This document shows positions 9,856 to 20,432 of a stretch of 64,000 bases of DNA, one piece after another (within the stretch, counting starts at the first letter, position 1; each line of letters opens with the position of its first letter). The position numbers were made by a program, and so were the translations under genes. The stretch is from the NCBI GenBank assembly GCA_947650285.1, contig CANTFL010001484.1, positions 124,001 to 188,000 on the forward strand, read 5' to 3'. The stretch comes from Hyaloperonospora brassicae (taxonomy: Eukaryota; Oomycota; Peronosporomycetes; Peronosporales; Peronosporaceae). The notes below the pieces were generated by a model. It made no database searches. It had not been told where the DNA came from and saw only the letters and a list, made by a program, of their open reading frames with translations.

Positions 9856-10722
9856 CTTCCCCTCGACGACATGAGACGAAACTCGCTTAAACATCCACCG
9901 TCCGTACCTTCCTGTCTTCTCTACAGGCTCCAATGGGGCTGTCCACCTTCTCTTCGGCCAACTTCCTTGTTGCTCGCTTGGCCCTTGGCATTGATTAATT
10001 GCCTTAAGGCGTTTTCGATGCGGTCATTGGCGTAAGAACGCTTGCTGTACAATGTCAACTATTGCAGTCAGGCACCTCGAGCGTCGATACCTATCGTGCA
10101 CGAGTGAACTTGATCCTCCCTAATGCATATGGAGGAAATGAAAGTGTCGGTAGAGGCTATCGTAACGCTAATATGGATGCCTGCACTGAACGACAATGTA
10201 CATTGCAGCGTTGGCACACGTCGTTGGTGGGACGTACTTGCTTACCTGCTCATTACTCCGAGACATGCAAGCGACGGACATGATACACAAGTCAACGTGT
10301 GCAGACCATAACTCAGCTGCTGAGTTCATCGAGCGCAAGTAAATACTGACGTCGAGATGGTTAACAATCCAACGACCCACCACCATGCATGCATATCGAT
10401 ATCTGTACCTTCATTAATAGACGCTTTGTACGTAGAGCACATTGCATCGTCTAGATATCTCAGTAGAGCGTATTATTTTGCTGAAAAATGTGGGTAGTTT
10501 GAAAGTGGATTTAACGAAGCGTGTCGTGTGTTGTGATGTCCTTTGCGTTTTACACACGCAGTCAACTTGGCAAGCACTAGAAATGGTTGCATAGTGCCTT
10601 CTTTTGCGGATACAGGCGCGACGACACAGCAATCACACCTCTGTGTACAAAAAGCATCTATACTTGCTGGCGTCCGCGGATGGCAAGTATAACATGTTGC
10701 TGGTTCAACTGATGCCGGTACT
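9856..10722 (-). other. Unresolved internal sequence upstream of the type-a 3' LTR
   Basis: This lies between the type-a LTR and the solo LTR at 10723. Short minus-strand frames exist, but none shows a domain I recognise. By position it would be the 3' internal part of the type-a element. Confidence 0.35.
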
Positions 10723-11115
10723 TGTAACGGGGCAGCCCGTTACATGGAAATTGTCATTAAAGAAACAATGACAATAAAGAATATTAAGTTGAATATTCTT
10801 TAAACAATATCACCAATGGTGGTGATATTGAAGGGTCGACCAAAGAGTCTGCTCATTGGTTGATATCTTGACGATATCAACCCACCAATCGCCGCAAGAC
10901 GCGCGCAATGATTGGTGAGTAGACGTCGTCATACATTTAGTTATATTAGTTTAATTAACTTAAGCCAAACAGAGAGACAGTGGATAAAAGACTTAATTAT
11001 ATTAATATAACAGTTCTGCTTTTACCTTAACTACGCTTCCTCGCTTGCCTTGTGTACGTCTGTCGGGGCACCGATACCCTTGCGTTAAGTTCACGCAAGG
11101 GTGTGCCCCGTTACA
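10723..11115. repeat. Solo LTR, type b, with inverted termini
   Basis: A 393-bp unit starts TGTAACGGGGC and ends GCCCCGTTACA, an exact 11-bp inverted terminal pair. It is flanked by GTACT on the left and ATACT on the right, a 5-bp target-site duplication with one mismatch. There is no internal coding region. A diverged, truncated relative starts at 46054, and short edge fragments of the same type occur near 18112 and 58036. Orientation cannot be decided from the palindromic ends. Confidence 0.8.
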
Positions 11116-11213
11116 ATACTTTTACATCAACTTTTGAAAAATTTGTTCTTCTACGTATACGTATGCTATCCTGGCTCCTCTATTGTCCGGACCGTGTCTC
11201 ATCTTGACATCCT

Positions 11214-11435
11214 TCATTCTTCGTCGACCTTACTTACTTGTTCCCTCTTGCTCCTGACCACTTCGATACCACCACCACCACACTTCACCCAACCTTCACC
11301 TTCAAATGCAGAGCTTAGTTGTCCCTTTCGTGAACGCAAATAGCGACTGCTTGCCCACCGTGCGCTTGTGTCAATCTCCATCGTCGGACCATGTCCTATC
11401 GCGACGTCATGGACGAATTTGATCCCAGCGCTCAT
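11214..11435 (-). pseudogene. Possible start of a retrotransposon gag-like ORF after LTR type c
   Basis: A 73-codon minus-strand frame begins at ATG 11435, 48 bp after the type-c LTR and a tRNA-primer-like sequence GGTTATGAGCCC. It starts MSAGIKFVHDVAIGHG and soon turns low-complexity (Gly-rich), then stops. Position relative to LTR and primer site, more than sequence, suggests a truncated gag start. Confidence 0.4.
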
Positions 11436-11482
11436 CCCGTGTACAACGCAGCACCAACCCGAAGCCGCTTGGGCTCATAACC

Positions 11483-11820
11483 TGTACGTTGTAGAAGGCT
11501 AATTGGATTCTGGCTTTCACAACACAGCTCACCGCGCTCGCTTGCTCTCCACTGCCACTCATGCAAACTTCTCACTGCGCTCGCACCATACGATCCTACA
11601 GGCGACTGCTTACACCACGACATCGCAACTGCTCGCAGCGTCGCACACGCCATCGTGACTGCTCACTACGACGAATCATGCCGTCGCGACTGCTACCGTA
11701 CGTCGTCTGCTTCTCTCTTTCTCGCTACATACTGGAACTCAGTGTACCCGATACTGACCTTTTGCATCTTCAATGCGACTCTTGCGATCATGCATTCACA
11801 CAAAGCGACTTCTTCCAACA
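11483..11820 (-). repeat. LTR, type c, directly after the Copia pol end
   Basis: On the minus strand the Copia pol stop (about 11877) is followed by a purine tract GAGGAGGAG at 11821-11829, then TGTTGGAAG, the LTR start at 11820. The LTR ends CTACAACGTACA at 11483 and is followed by GGTTATGAGCCC, which looks like a primer-binding site, not flanking DNA. The same arrangement (AACGTACTGGTTATAATCCC) occurs after the type-a LTR at 17624. The purine tract supports assigning this LTR to the RT/RNase H part. Confidence 0.65.
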
Positions 11821-11879
11821 CTCCTCCTCGGGTACCTGCGTTCTCACCTCTTGTCGTACTAGCCGACACGAAGCAGCCC

Positions 11880-13419
11880 TCATATCGTCGCCATCTTGGG
11901 CGGATCGACCACCTTGGTGAGAAAGTCTGCCAGCATGAGTTCTGAGCGCACGTGCTGAGCCTCGATCACGCCGCGACGAGCGTATTCACAGAGAAACTTC
12001 AATCGGACGTCGATGTGTTTCGAGTTATTTGATGTCGCTTCACCGTTGATCTGGCAAATAGCGGCCTGATTGACGATGCGCATCGTCATTGTACTGCTGG
12101 TTCTATGCCGATCCCACGCACCATTTTAAAAATTCCCAGCATCTCTCGTGCCACTTCAAATGCAGCCGCGAGTTCAGCTTCCATGGTGCTGAGCGTGACG
12201 CCACCTTGCTGCTTTGCGCACCAGCTCATAACCATACCGATGAGTCGCACAACCTCGTTGGTGATAGACTTGCGATCCTGTTTGTTGGCTGCAAATTCTG
12301 CATCACTGAATGACTCTAGCGCCGTTACGCCGCCCGCGTCGCGCTCTGGCACCATCTCGATCTTCAACGCGATCGTCCCCTTCAAGTATCGTGCGATCCG
12401 CTTGCCGAGTTTCCAGTCGAGCACGCGCGGATGGTGCGTCTTTCGTGTTGCTGTATGTACTGCAAACGACACGTCCGGTCGCGCCCATCGTATGATCCAT
12501 AGTGGTGAGCCGACTAGAGACTGGAACGAACGGATCGTCGCGTGCTTGCCTGCGTTGTTGGTGTCGAGTAGTTCGCTGCCAGCATCTTGCACCTCGTACA
12601 CGTCTGCTTCAATGGGAGAACATGTGGTATTCGCGTCGCATAATCCATGCCCTTGCAGCAACGACGATCGCCTCTCTTGGTCCAAAACGTAACTACCACT
12701 TGCGGTCTGGTTCACACGCATTCCGAGGAGCTTCGCAACTGGACCGAAGTTCTTGATCGAGAGGCACTACATCACGTCGAAGAAATGCTTGACAACTGTA
12801 GTTAACGTTTCAGTGACAAGTTTGTCGCCGACGTAGACGCATGAAGTCACGATCTATGCGTCCACACGCCTGTAGTATAAGCAGCTGTCACTGATGCACC
12901 GCATGTACTCGCCTTCGACGAGTCGCTGATGCAACAGCTGACTTTAGAGTCGGCCGGCCTGTTTAAGGCCATAGAGAATTTTGCGTAGCTCTAGAGCCAG
13001 GTTCTTCGTGCTCATGACGCCGAGCTCGCGCATGCGCTCTGCTATCACGTCTATGCCGATCGAGACGTGCAGTAAGATCTCGAGGTACGGCGTCTTAGAC
13101 GCTTTGACAAACGCATTCGGTATGTCAACGTGCTAAGCCGGGACACCCCACGTCACAGCAAGTGCCAAGATCACTTTCACTATGACATATCCATGACCGC
13201 AGCAAAGGTCAAGAAGTAATCGACTCCCAGAACTTCCTCGTTGCCACAGGCAACCAAACGGGCTTTGCGACGTCCGAGATCACCGTCCGCGGTCGTTTCG
13301 GTCTTAAAGACCCACTTGGAATTCAAGACTTTGCTTCCACTCGGGCGACGGACAACTGTCCACACTTCGACGGCCTCGAGAGCCGCGAGTGCCTTGTCCA
13401 TCACCTTCTTACAGTTCAA
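11880..13419 (-). pseudogene. Copia reverse transcriptase and RNase H, inactivated
   Basis: Read on the minus strand, the RVT_2-type RT begins at about 13419 with LNSKWVFKTE and RKARLVACGNEE. It continues with LRKILYGLKQAGRL and reaches the active site as YVGD (about 12825-12838), where Copia RTs have YVDD. It then runs on to FGPVAKLLGMRV. RNase H follows at about 12300-11880: SFSDAEFAANKQDRKS, MEAELAAA, then NQAAICQINGEATSN, KHIDVRLKF and ADFLTKVVDPP before the stop. Frame changes occur near 13180, 12960, 12720 and 12089, and there are in-frame stops. With the lost catalytic Asp and several breaks this copy cannot be active. It belongs to the same pol as the integrase piece at 14851-15480, separated by an inserted repeat. 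Confidence 0.9.
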
Positions 13420-13645
13420 ACACTACGTGCTCTTAATCTTTTCGCGGTAGCTCTTCGGATCGGGTTTGAAACTTGACTCACCACTTCGGTGCTGCGAGCA
13501 GCCTCGTCCTGGCTCGTCGCGGACTTCTTCGACGCTGCACGTGTGGCGATCGGTTGTCTCATCCACTCGCGCTTCTTCTTTGGCTTCTTGCCAGACGCCT
13601 TGTGCTCGTGTTGCACCGCATGCACTGGCTCTTGAGCGTCACTGC
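13416..13645 (-). pseudogene. Copia integrase-RT linker fragment
   Basis: A minus-strand open stretch with a Lys-rich GKKPKKKREWMRQP and polar tail fits the variable linker between integrase and RT of Copia polyproteins. Its upstream end meets the inserted family-A repeat exactly at about 13646. Confidence 0.6.
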
Positions 13646-14850
13646 TGTGGAGAAGCACAGAGAAAGAATGATGGAAAGGTGAATCGTGCGAAATGTATTA
13701 AGTGCGAATTGAATTTGATAGGTGGAGCGCGCTCGGAGATGGGCCCGTTGGCACGAGGAATGTGTCTAAACGACTGAGTGAACGAAAACGACTGTTGAAG
13801 TTATGCGGATTGATTTACCTAAAGGTCAAGAAGGAGCACAGTCAAGGATCGACGATTGACCAATCACGATCGCGACCAAGGGCTTGGATCACCAAGCTAC
13901 AGGTACCGGATAACTCGAGAGGTGAACAGCATTTGAAATACGTGGTCGATAAGGACAATGGATAATGGGTGAATATGGAAGCCGGATGGAGGAGTGGATC
14001 GTCAAAGTCATAAAACATGCGAGGTCTCATAAATGACAGCGATCCGACGGTGGATGCCCAATCAGAGACTCGAGAAATTCACCACGATCTATTATGGGTG
14101 TGTAAATCTTGATTGTATGAACGAATCATGATTGCGGACCACATACCGCGATCCACTACTCGAGCGATCCGCTACAGAGCGATCCACTACGGACCGATCC
14201 GCCACTCGAGCATCTGATGTGGACCATATGATGCACGAAGATAATAAATAGACAGGCGATATGCAACAGTAATATAGCGAACAGATATGCATAGTAATAG
14301 GGTTTAGATTTGGTTGGTTGGCATTAAACAGAAATAAATTTGCAACAAAAAAACACGTGTCGACTTCTCCCGGGCAGGATATTTGGCCTCCCGTCGAATA
14401 GAGAGTAACTTGCGTCTCTGCAAACTTCGCCTTTGGATTGTGTGGCAAGGCGGAACGTCAATTGTCACCCCCAAACCGTGATCGGACGCAGGAAACCTAA
14501 CTGTTTAGATTCAAGATCGTGAGACGGCTCAAGTGGTTGAAAGGATTGCGCATCAAGCATCTCCCTTGGATAAAGGCGACTATGGGAGAGCGCCCAAGTA
14601 TACACGCGATTGTGTGAGGAAATTTCTACTCGATCCACCGCACGTTTGACCGGGTAAAGATTTTCCACCCGATAAACATCTACCCTAACACGGTCAAGTT
14701 CAGCCTCGACATAAGTCCACCGAGAAGAGCGCGCCCGCTCCACTGACGCGTACAAAAGGATAGAAAGACAACACAGAGCATGGAATCAGAGCACTCCCTC
14801 CTTTAGTCGGTCACCCGAGCGCCAGTGGATAGTCGGTATCTTCTCATAAA
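13646..14850 (-). mobile_element. Family-A repeat copy 1, inserted in Copia pol
   Basis: This ~1.2-kb segment interrupts the Copia pol between the integrase C-terminus and the linker. The part 13648-14350 is ~97% identical by eye to the reverse complement of 59160-59851. The part 14350-14850 matches other copies only at ~70%. On the minus strand it ends ...TGCTTCTCCACA (CA end of an LTR) and carries near its start ACTGGCGCTCGGGTGACC, a conserved block in all copies resembling a TGGCGCC-type primer site. It contains stacked GGATCG/GATCCG motifs around 14150-14215. I interpret it as an LTR-type unit without coding capacity. No target duplication was found. Confidence 0.7.
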
Positions 14851-15480
14851 ACGAACGATCACCATATACCACAATGCTGGTGTTCGCGTCTGCAAGGTTG
14901 TCGCTTTCGAGCGCGCTCTGCAGCGGTGCTTTTGCGCTGTTATTGGTCTGTTGTGTGACGACAACAATGTTGTCCTTGCGCAAGTAAACACGGAATTATT
15001 ATGTCTCGTGGCGTCGACCAACGATGGTGTCGACTTGGGCGCGATGCGCAAACAAATCCTTCCGTGGATCACGATTCACTGTGCATAGCAAACCAACGAC
15101 GACCATCTCGCGTAGATCTGGAGCTCGCTTCGTCAGGACTTCAATTGGGAATGCTCGCTTTAGGTTCGCGCTCGTCGGGCTTATACTGAGAATGTATGTC
15201 GCATACTCAGCAGAGTCTCTCCTGAACATTAAAGGCAGTCCAGACGCAAATATCATCGCCCGCAATATTTTTAACACCGTCCCGTGCATACTTTCGAATT
15301 TGCCGTTGGACGCCTGATTGCGAGCCCCAACCAATGGGCGAACGGCACCAGTCTTCTTGCAAGATAAGTCGACGTTTTAGTACTCTCCCCGCCGTCTGTG
15401 CGCAACACAAGGACCTTGCAATTGAACTCTCGCTCAACGAAAACGAGGAAATGCTCGACTTCTTTGCGGCCACATCCTTG
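14851..15480 (-). pseudogene. Copia integrase core and C-terminus, broken
   Basis: On the minus strand: KEVEHFLVFVERELNCKVLVLRTDGGE (core Asp in LRTDGGE, about 15400-15385) is followed after a frameshift by NQASNGKFESMH, holding the third acidic residue. Then come SPTSANLKRAFPIEVL, KRAPDLREMVVVG and finally DNIVVVTQ at about 14980. These are hallmark Copia rve-domain and post-core segments. Several frameshifts and stops separate the pieces. The segment ends where family A starts. Confidence 0.85.
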
Positions 15481-15587
15481 GTCTTAGCTATTTAGATGCG
15501 GCAATAGTTACTCTTATGATCGACGAAATTAACCCTATACCGGTTCCGCAAGCGATCAGCCGGTGGCAATGGCCCTTTGAGATTGGG

Positions 15588-16031
15588 TCACGTTACTCCA
15601 CCGCCACAAACAATTGGAAAGTGCGCGCCGGTGTCCTTCTTCATTTGGCTGTTCTTCGTTTGATTGCTCTGAGCACACTTGATGTACGTCAAACACCTGT
15701 GATCCGTGATGCAAATGCCACTGCTCGGGCTCTTCGCGATCCTCTCGATCGTGACATACGACATATTTCCGAATCTCTGGTGGATATTCACGAGCGTCGC
15801 TTCTTTCACATCAGGCGACACATCTGCCGTCAAATCCTCCTCAACCGCAGCAAAGATCACGTCTTCTGGCTTGATCCCGCTGGACGTCTCGACGACCAGA
15901 ACACTATAGTGCATCGTCCCGTCAAACGCAACATGTCCATCCGATCCGTACGGCTTCACGCCCATCGTCCGTGTACGTGAGTGTGAACTCAAGATGCTCG
16001 ATCTTCCTGTAGCTGATGAGATTACGCGCAA
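15588..16031 (-). pseudogene. Copia GAG-pre-integrase zinc-finger region
   Basis: A 147-codon minus-strand frame contains VNIHQRFGNMSYVTIERIAKSP, the H-x-R-x-GH-like helix of the pre-integrase domain, and CITDHRCLTYIKCAQSNQTK, holding the paired cysteines of the HHCC finger. One His of the usual GH is changed to Asn (FGNM). It lies between protease and integrase as in all Copia elements. Confidence 0.8.
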
Positions 16032-16065
16032 GACTTGTCGATGAACAAATGTCCGACAGCTCGAT

Positions 16066-16281
16066 CTAAAGCTGCTCGCCGCGTGCTGTCACAAACAGGA
16101 GGGCCAGTCCAACCTTCGTGAGCACGAGCTTCGTGTTGACAGCAAGAGAAATCTCGTCGTTGTACTGCTTACTGTCGATGAGTAAACGATCGTTACTCAC
16201 GATGTGGCGGCTGGCACCGCTGTCAAGGATCCAGTCGGTGCTCGCATCTGCTCGGCTGTTGTTCATTTCCAGCAGTAGCAC
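16066..16281 (-). pseudogene. Copia aspartic protease fragment
   Basis: The minus-strand frame carries WILDSGASRHIVSNDRLL, the DSGA catalytic loop of Copia proteases with the following H. It is directly downstream of a gag C-terminal segment and followed by the pre-integrase region, in the canonical order. Confidence 0.85.
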
Positions 16282-17330
16282 ATCTTCGTTGTCTTCTTTG
16301 TCCTTTTCTCCTTCTTCTTGTATCGGCAGTCCATCTGTAAAATACCCCTGATTCTTGCAGTCATGGCACGTGCGCGTTTCCTTGATCTATGTCGAGTCAA
16401 CGACGATTGCGACGGCCTCGCGACCCAGTGACTTGCCGACACGACTGTCGACCTCGAATGATTGCACAAAGTACGCAAGGACCTCCGCTTCGCGCAAGTA
16501 GCCGATGAGGTTTACGTTTAACTTTGCTATGAGCACCGGCGACAGATCCGCGGACGCATAGTATACTATGTTGTCAAGTACCCGCGCTTTGGCGCCTTTT
16601 CTACACGTGTAGCTCACTGCAACCATGTAGAGACAGTATTCAGGCCACGAACTATTCTGATCATTCTTGGACGTGAACAGCTTCATCGATTGCGACGCTG
16701 TGTCGTCGTCCAGAACGCTTAGTACATGCGCTTCGTGATGTGGTTGAGCGTCGAAAGCTACTCCTATCTAACATCTACATGCTTATTGTAGTATAGCTCG
16801 GCTTTTCCGCCAAGTTGATGCCCGAAGTGATCAAATTTGACATATGTAGCCCACGGAAAGCCGCACGCCGACTGTTAGAAGTTCACCGCACGGACGAACG
16901 ATCGGCATCAGTCATGAAAGCCAGCACCATTTACTTGCTACGATTTGAAGCGCCAAACTTTTAAATTCACGAGCTTTCGCAGACGTGCTTCTGGTGTCCG
17001 ATTCCCTCGCAGTACTGGCGCAGGTGCAGCGACCGGTGCTGGCGCTGCCTGTTGTTTTATTAGCGCATACGCTTTATTCACGTAGACTTGTTGCATCGCC
17101 GAAGCCTGCTGCATCACTAAGTCTTGTTGCTGATGCTACGGTGGCGGTAATCGCAAACCTAACGGCTCGAGCAACGATAGTCCCATTGCCTGGACTCGCA
17201 GACGTGGCTACGGATCTGTTGGCGGCTCAAGCGATCGTCTTGGCGGCAGTAACCCGAGTGCTTCGCGGTTCATTGGTCCTCCAACAATCCTTCTGCCGAG
17301 AGAGGAGTCAAACAGTCCACTTTAAATAGA
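16282..17330 (-). pseudogene. Copia gag region, degraded
   Basis: Minus-strand frames at 16387-16686 and around 16300-16480 are gag-like by position. Pieces such as SWPEYCLYMVAVSYTC and a His/Cys segment near 16360 fit a UBN2-type gag followed by a zinc knuckle. Frames are interrupted many times; the part above 16700 is only inferred as gag from position. Confidence 0.5.
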
Positions 17331-17623
17331 CGCGCGCAGGCGCTTGTTCTCATCGATTTGAATCTGCAACATCTCAAATCTGTCCATACGGCTCGTCATA
17401 TTCTCAAGATCAGTGATCATCCGTGCGCTAATTTTTAAGTATACGCCCCTTGGTGAATTAAAGAATCGATAACCATCACAGCCGCAGGCGCAGCTGGTAT
17501 AGTAGGTGGCGAAGCGGCGTCTGCAGATATTGGTGCGGCGTCCGTTTCGTGACTGTCGTCAGCAACGCGTGATGCAGTGCTTGACTTGTCGATTGGCCGC
17601 AGCCAGACATTGGGATTATAACC

Positions 17624-17860
17624 AGTACGTTATATTCATTATAGAAAGAAAAAGATCTGTATTAAAACGCGCGCCAGACGCGTTTCGCCCCCACCCGCCA
17701 AGGGCCTCGTCAGTGGCTTGTCAAAACACAAGTGAGAACTACTCAACCTATATTTTGTGGTGCCTAATACAACACATAGATTCCAAAGAGCATTCCATAT
17801 ATGCCCTAGCGTAGGTTGAATACATGGATTCGATCCAGGTGCGAATTGCAACTTCCAACG
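17624..17860 (-). repeat. LTR, type a (5' copy)
   Basis: Direct repeat of 9615-9855. On the minus strand it starts CGTTGGAAG (TG mutated to CG) and ends AACGTACT, followed at once by GGTTATAATCCC, a primer-site-like sequence. It is therefore placed as a 5' LTR for the gag/protease/integrase part. Confidence 0.65.
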
Positions 17861-18111
17861 CTTCGTATTTGACATTCCTGGAAGCCGTCTTATCACCCTT
17901 CAGCATTCGCGCAATCCGTTTCTATCATTTCGCGTAGGCACACGATATCCGAGACCGAGTAATCCGAAATCTATTATTTGTCAATCTAACACAGATATCT
18001 AAATGGAATGGTAGTAGAGCGATATCATAGAGTGAATAGAATATCACAAGGTTGAGCCTATATGATGTATCAAACATAGTGTACTAAAGTCTTGCTTGAT
18101 ATCACTACACA
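17861..18111. other. Flank of the retroelement nest
   Basis: No gene is seen. Base composition becomes clearly AT-rich from about 17940 onward, marking the start of the repeat desert. Confidence 0.4.
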
Positions 18112-18131
18112 TACAGGGTCACCCCGTCACA
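18112..18131 (-). repeat. LTR edge fragment, type-b-like
   Basis: On the minus strand this reads TGTGACGGGGTGACCCTGTA, a near palindrome like the start of LTR type b (TGTAACGGGGCAGCCCGTTACA). The rest of the LTR would lie below 18112 on this strand but cannot be delimited. Confidence 0.45.
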
Positions 18132-18759
18132 TGTTTTGAGATTTACCGAATTTTAAATTCGGAATATCATCTTGCATCTGATATTTACCAGAAAAAATGA
18201 TGTTCAATACCATTACGAAAAGATAAATGTCGCCTCACAAAATAGAAAAGTAATAAAGACACGTGAGACGGAACCAGTTCAACCTGATCCACATGGTATC
18301 GAAAGCAAAAATTGCTCTAGTAAAGAAAATAAAACAGAGCTACTACAGTAGAACCTGTTCAAGATAAAAAACCATGACGAATGTCTGTAATAATTTGGAC
18401 ATAATATCAAAAAAGAGTGCCATTCATTAATTTATTTTTTAGTCGCCACAATGGCTTTTGCTATTGCGGAGTGAGTGGGCAAAGGCGATGTTTACAGGCA
18501 AAAGTCCTGGACGCCTATAACGTAAACACGACCATATAATCCCTAGGCCTGACTGTCTACATCAACCACAGCCCCTGAAATTTAAAACCCCTCCCTACTT
18601 GTTCCTGTAGGACCGAACGAACTCGCAAAGCTTTTGCGATACGTACCGTTTACGCGGGATGGCAGCAACCACAACCGCAGTTTTAGCCAAAATAACTACT
18701 ACAACCACAATGAGTTAAGATGTCCACCAATAAAAACATGATCAACAAAGACGGATTAC
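18132..18759. other. AT-rich, no gene recognised
   Basis: No frame above 40 codons and no repeat match noticed. It may include the 5' part of the following transposon, but no terminal inverted repeat was identified. Confidence 0.4.
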
Positions 18760-19545
18760 CCCTTGCGAGCGCAAAAAAAGCATCCTTTGCTTACGCAAGC
18801 AGACTTGACCAAGTGGCTTTAGGAGAAGCATGACATTTCTATTAGTCAGATAACGATTTCTCTGAAGCTCAAACGCTAAACTGAAATCCTATAAAGAAAT
18901 TCAATGTGAAAAGAGCGGCAAAGCGGCAACGAACCGCGAAGTAGTACTCACTGGTAAAGCAGCTCCGTTCCAGTTGTTCCTTAAATACCAGGACCAAGTC
19001 AATATTTCAGGTGACCTTACCAAAGAAAAGGCTGTGCAATTTATGCTGAGCTTTACCCTGGCCATGGGGACTTTAAGTTCTCAAATGGATGGCTAAAAAA
19101 ATTTATGATTCGCCACAGCATCAAGTCCTACCGCCGCATTAAGCAATCTCGGACAATTAACACGACCGTGATTGAATAGATCATGCCGAAGATTCACTTG
19201 ACTTTGGATAGGCATGAGTCACTTGACATCCACAACATGGATAAAACTGGATTGTTTTGAAGAATGCAGCTAAGTGCTGCTTGATTTGCCCACTGTTAAA
19301 TTTTCGCTTTAATTCACTTAGAACTGAGGTCTTAACAGGCGAAAAATCCATTGACCACAAAGCAGCTTAAAGGATGCAATCAAAACCAGAGACGTCTCAC
19401 GTTGGCTGTGTGCTGCAATTCTGACAGTTCAGGCAAGCTTCCACATCTTGTCATTGGCAAATACGAAAACCCTCGCTGCTTTAAAAAAATTCCTCGAGAC
19501 TGGGGTAAAGCGACGCCCTATATTTTATTGCTAAGCTGAGTGGGG
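18760..19545 (+). pseudogene. pogo/Tigger-like (CENP-B HTH plus DDE) transposase relic
   Basis: Fragments in changing plus frames keep the family order. An N-terminal HTH-like segment LLTQADLTKWL..KHDISISQ is at about 18790-18850. GDLTKEKAVQFM is at ~19010. DFKFSNGWLKKFMIRHSIKSYRRI (CENP-B-type HTH, seen here as FSNGWLKKF and RHSIK) is at ~19069-19140. HNMDKTGLF with the first catalytic Asp is at ~19232-19258. LTLAVCCNSDSSGKLPHLVIGKY followed by NPRCFKK is at ~19398-19490. Stops and frameshifts (for example TGA after GLF) inactivate it. Everything after ~19545, including the second and third acidic residues, is missing. Confidence 0.75.
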
Positions 19546-19959
19546 CGCCGAAAGATCGCCGGCGTCAGTTAATTTCAAAAATGATTTTTAATTAAAAGAA
19601 TACGAGAAAAGACGGGTAGCTCACGAACGTGTATTATAACGTACCAGATCGTGACATCGTTTATGACAAGGGTGTGATATGTGGTGCCAATGAGGTAGTT
19701 ACGTAATATGAAGAGAATCTCGATCCGATCTCGCGATCCCGATCCGATCTCGCGTGTCTGGGGTCAGATGTGTACAATTAGGGTGTGGGTCACGCCAAGG
19801 GTCCAGAGAGAGCGCTTGGTGTAAGCCACGGATGTACAAAGGGACAATTTTGTAAGAGGGATACACATGGCCTCGAAAGTTCGTGATACAGATAGGCCGA
19901 TCGTGGTGTTAGTTTTTTGAATTTATTCGGTTACCATAAAAAAGCATTGAAACTTCTAC

Positions 19960-20432
19960 TAAGTACACGCGTCAATTTCTTCCGGGTTGGAAACTGTCCA
20001 CCCAACGTCAAGATAGATTACATACTTAAAATCGATTGATATACCTGAATTGTTTGGACAGCGATCGAGGGCTATTAACCAAAATCACAATTGCGATTGG
20101 ACGCAGCAAACAAGTAAAAGCGAAGGGTGCAAGATTGCGAGAAGAATCGAGTATTCAGAAGGCTCGCAATATCAAGTATTTACTATGGACAAGGAGATCT
20201 CGTGGAGATCAAGATGACTCATATTGAGCACCTTACAAGTAAATCCGTAATTGTGTAAAGTTTTTCACGTGATATCACCAGTACCAAACACGGTCAAGGT
20301 CAGCATTGAATCAATAAAACCTGGAAGAGTGCAACCCGCCCAACCATGCAGTAAACAAGATGATCACAGTTTGCATCCCATAACTAGAGTACTTCCTTCG
20401 TTAGTTGGTCATTTGGGCGCCAGTGGAGAGTC
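19960..20432 (-). repeat. Family-A repeat copy 2
   Basis: Inverted match to 39540-40010, including the shared ATTGGACGCAGCAAACAAGTAAA-type segment (about 20096-20118) and the TAAGTACACGYGTCAATTTCTTCC edge near 19960. It ends with the conserved GTCATTTGGGCGCCAGTGGAGAGTCGG block at about 20409-20433. It is non-coding. Confidence 0.7.

Noticed and set aside
14092..14448. 118-codon frame nearly repeated at 59087-59407
   Set aside because: The protein similarity is only because family-A DNA is duplicated. The text is built from GATCCG-type repeats and is not a credible protein.
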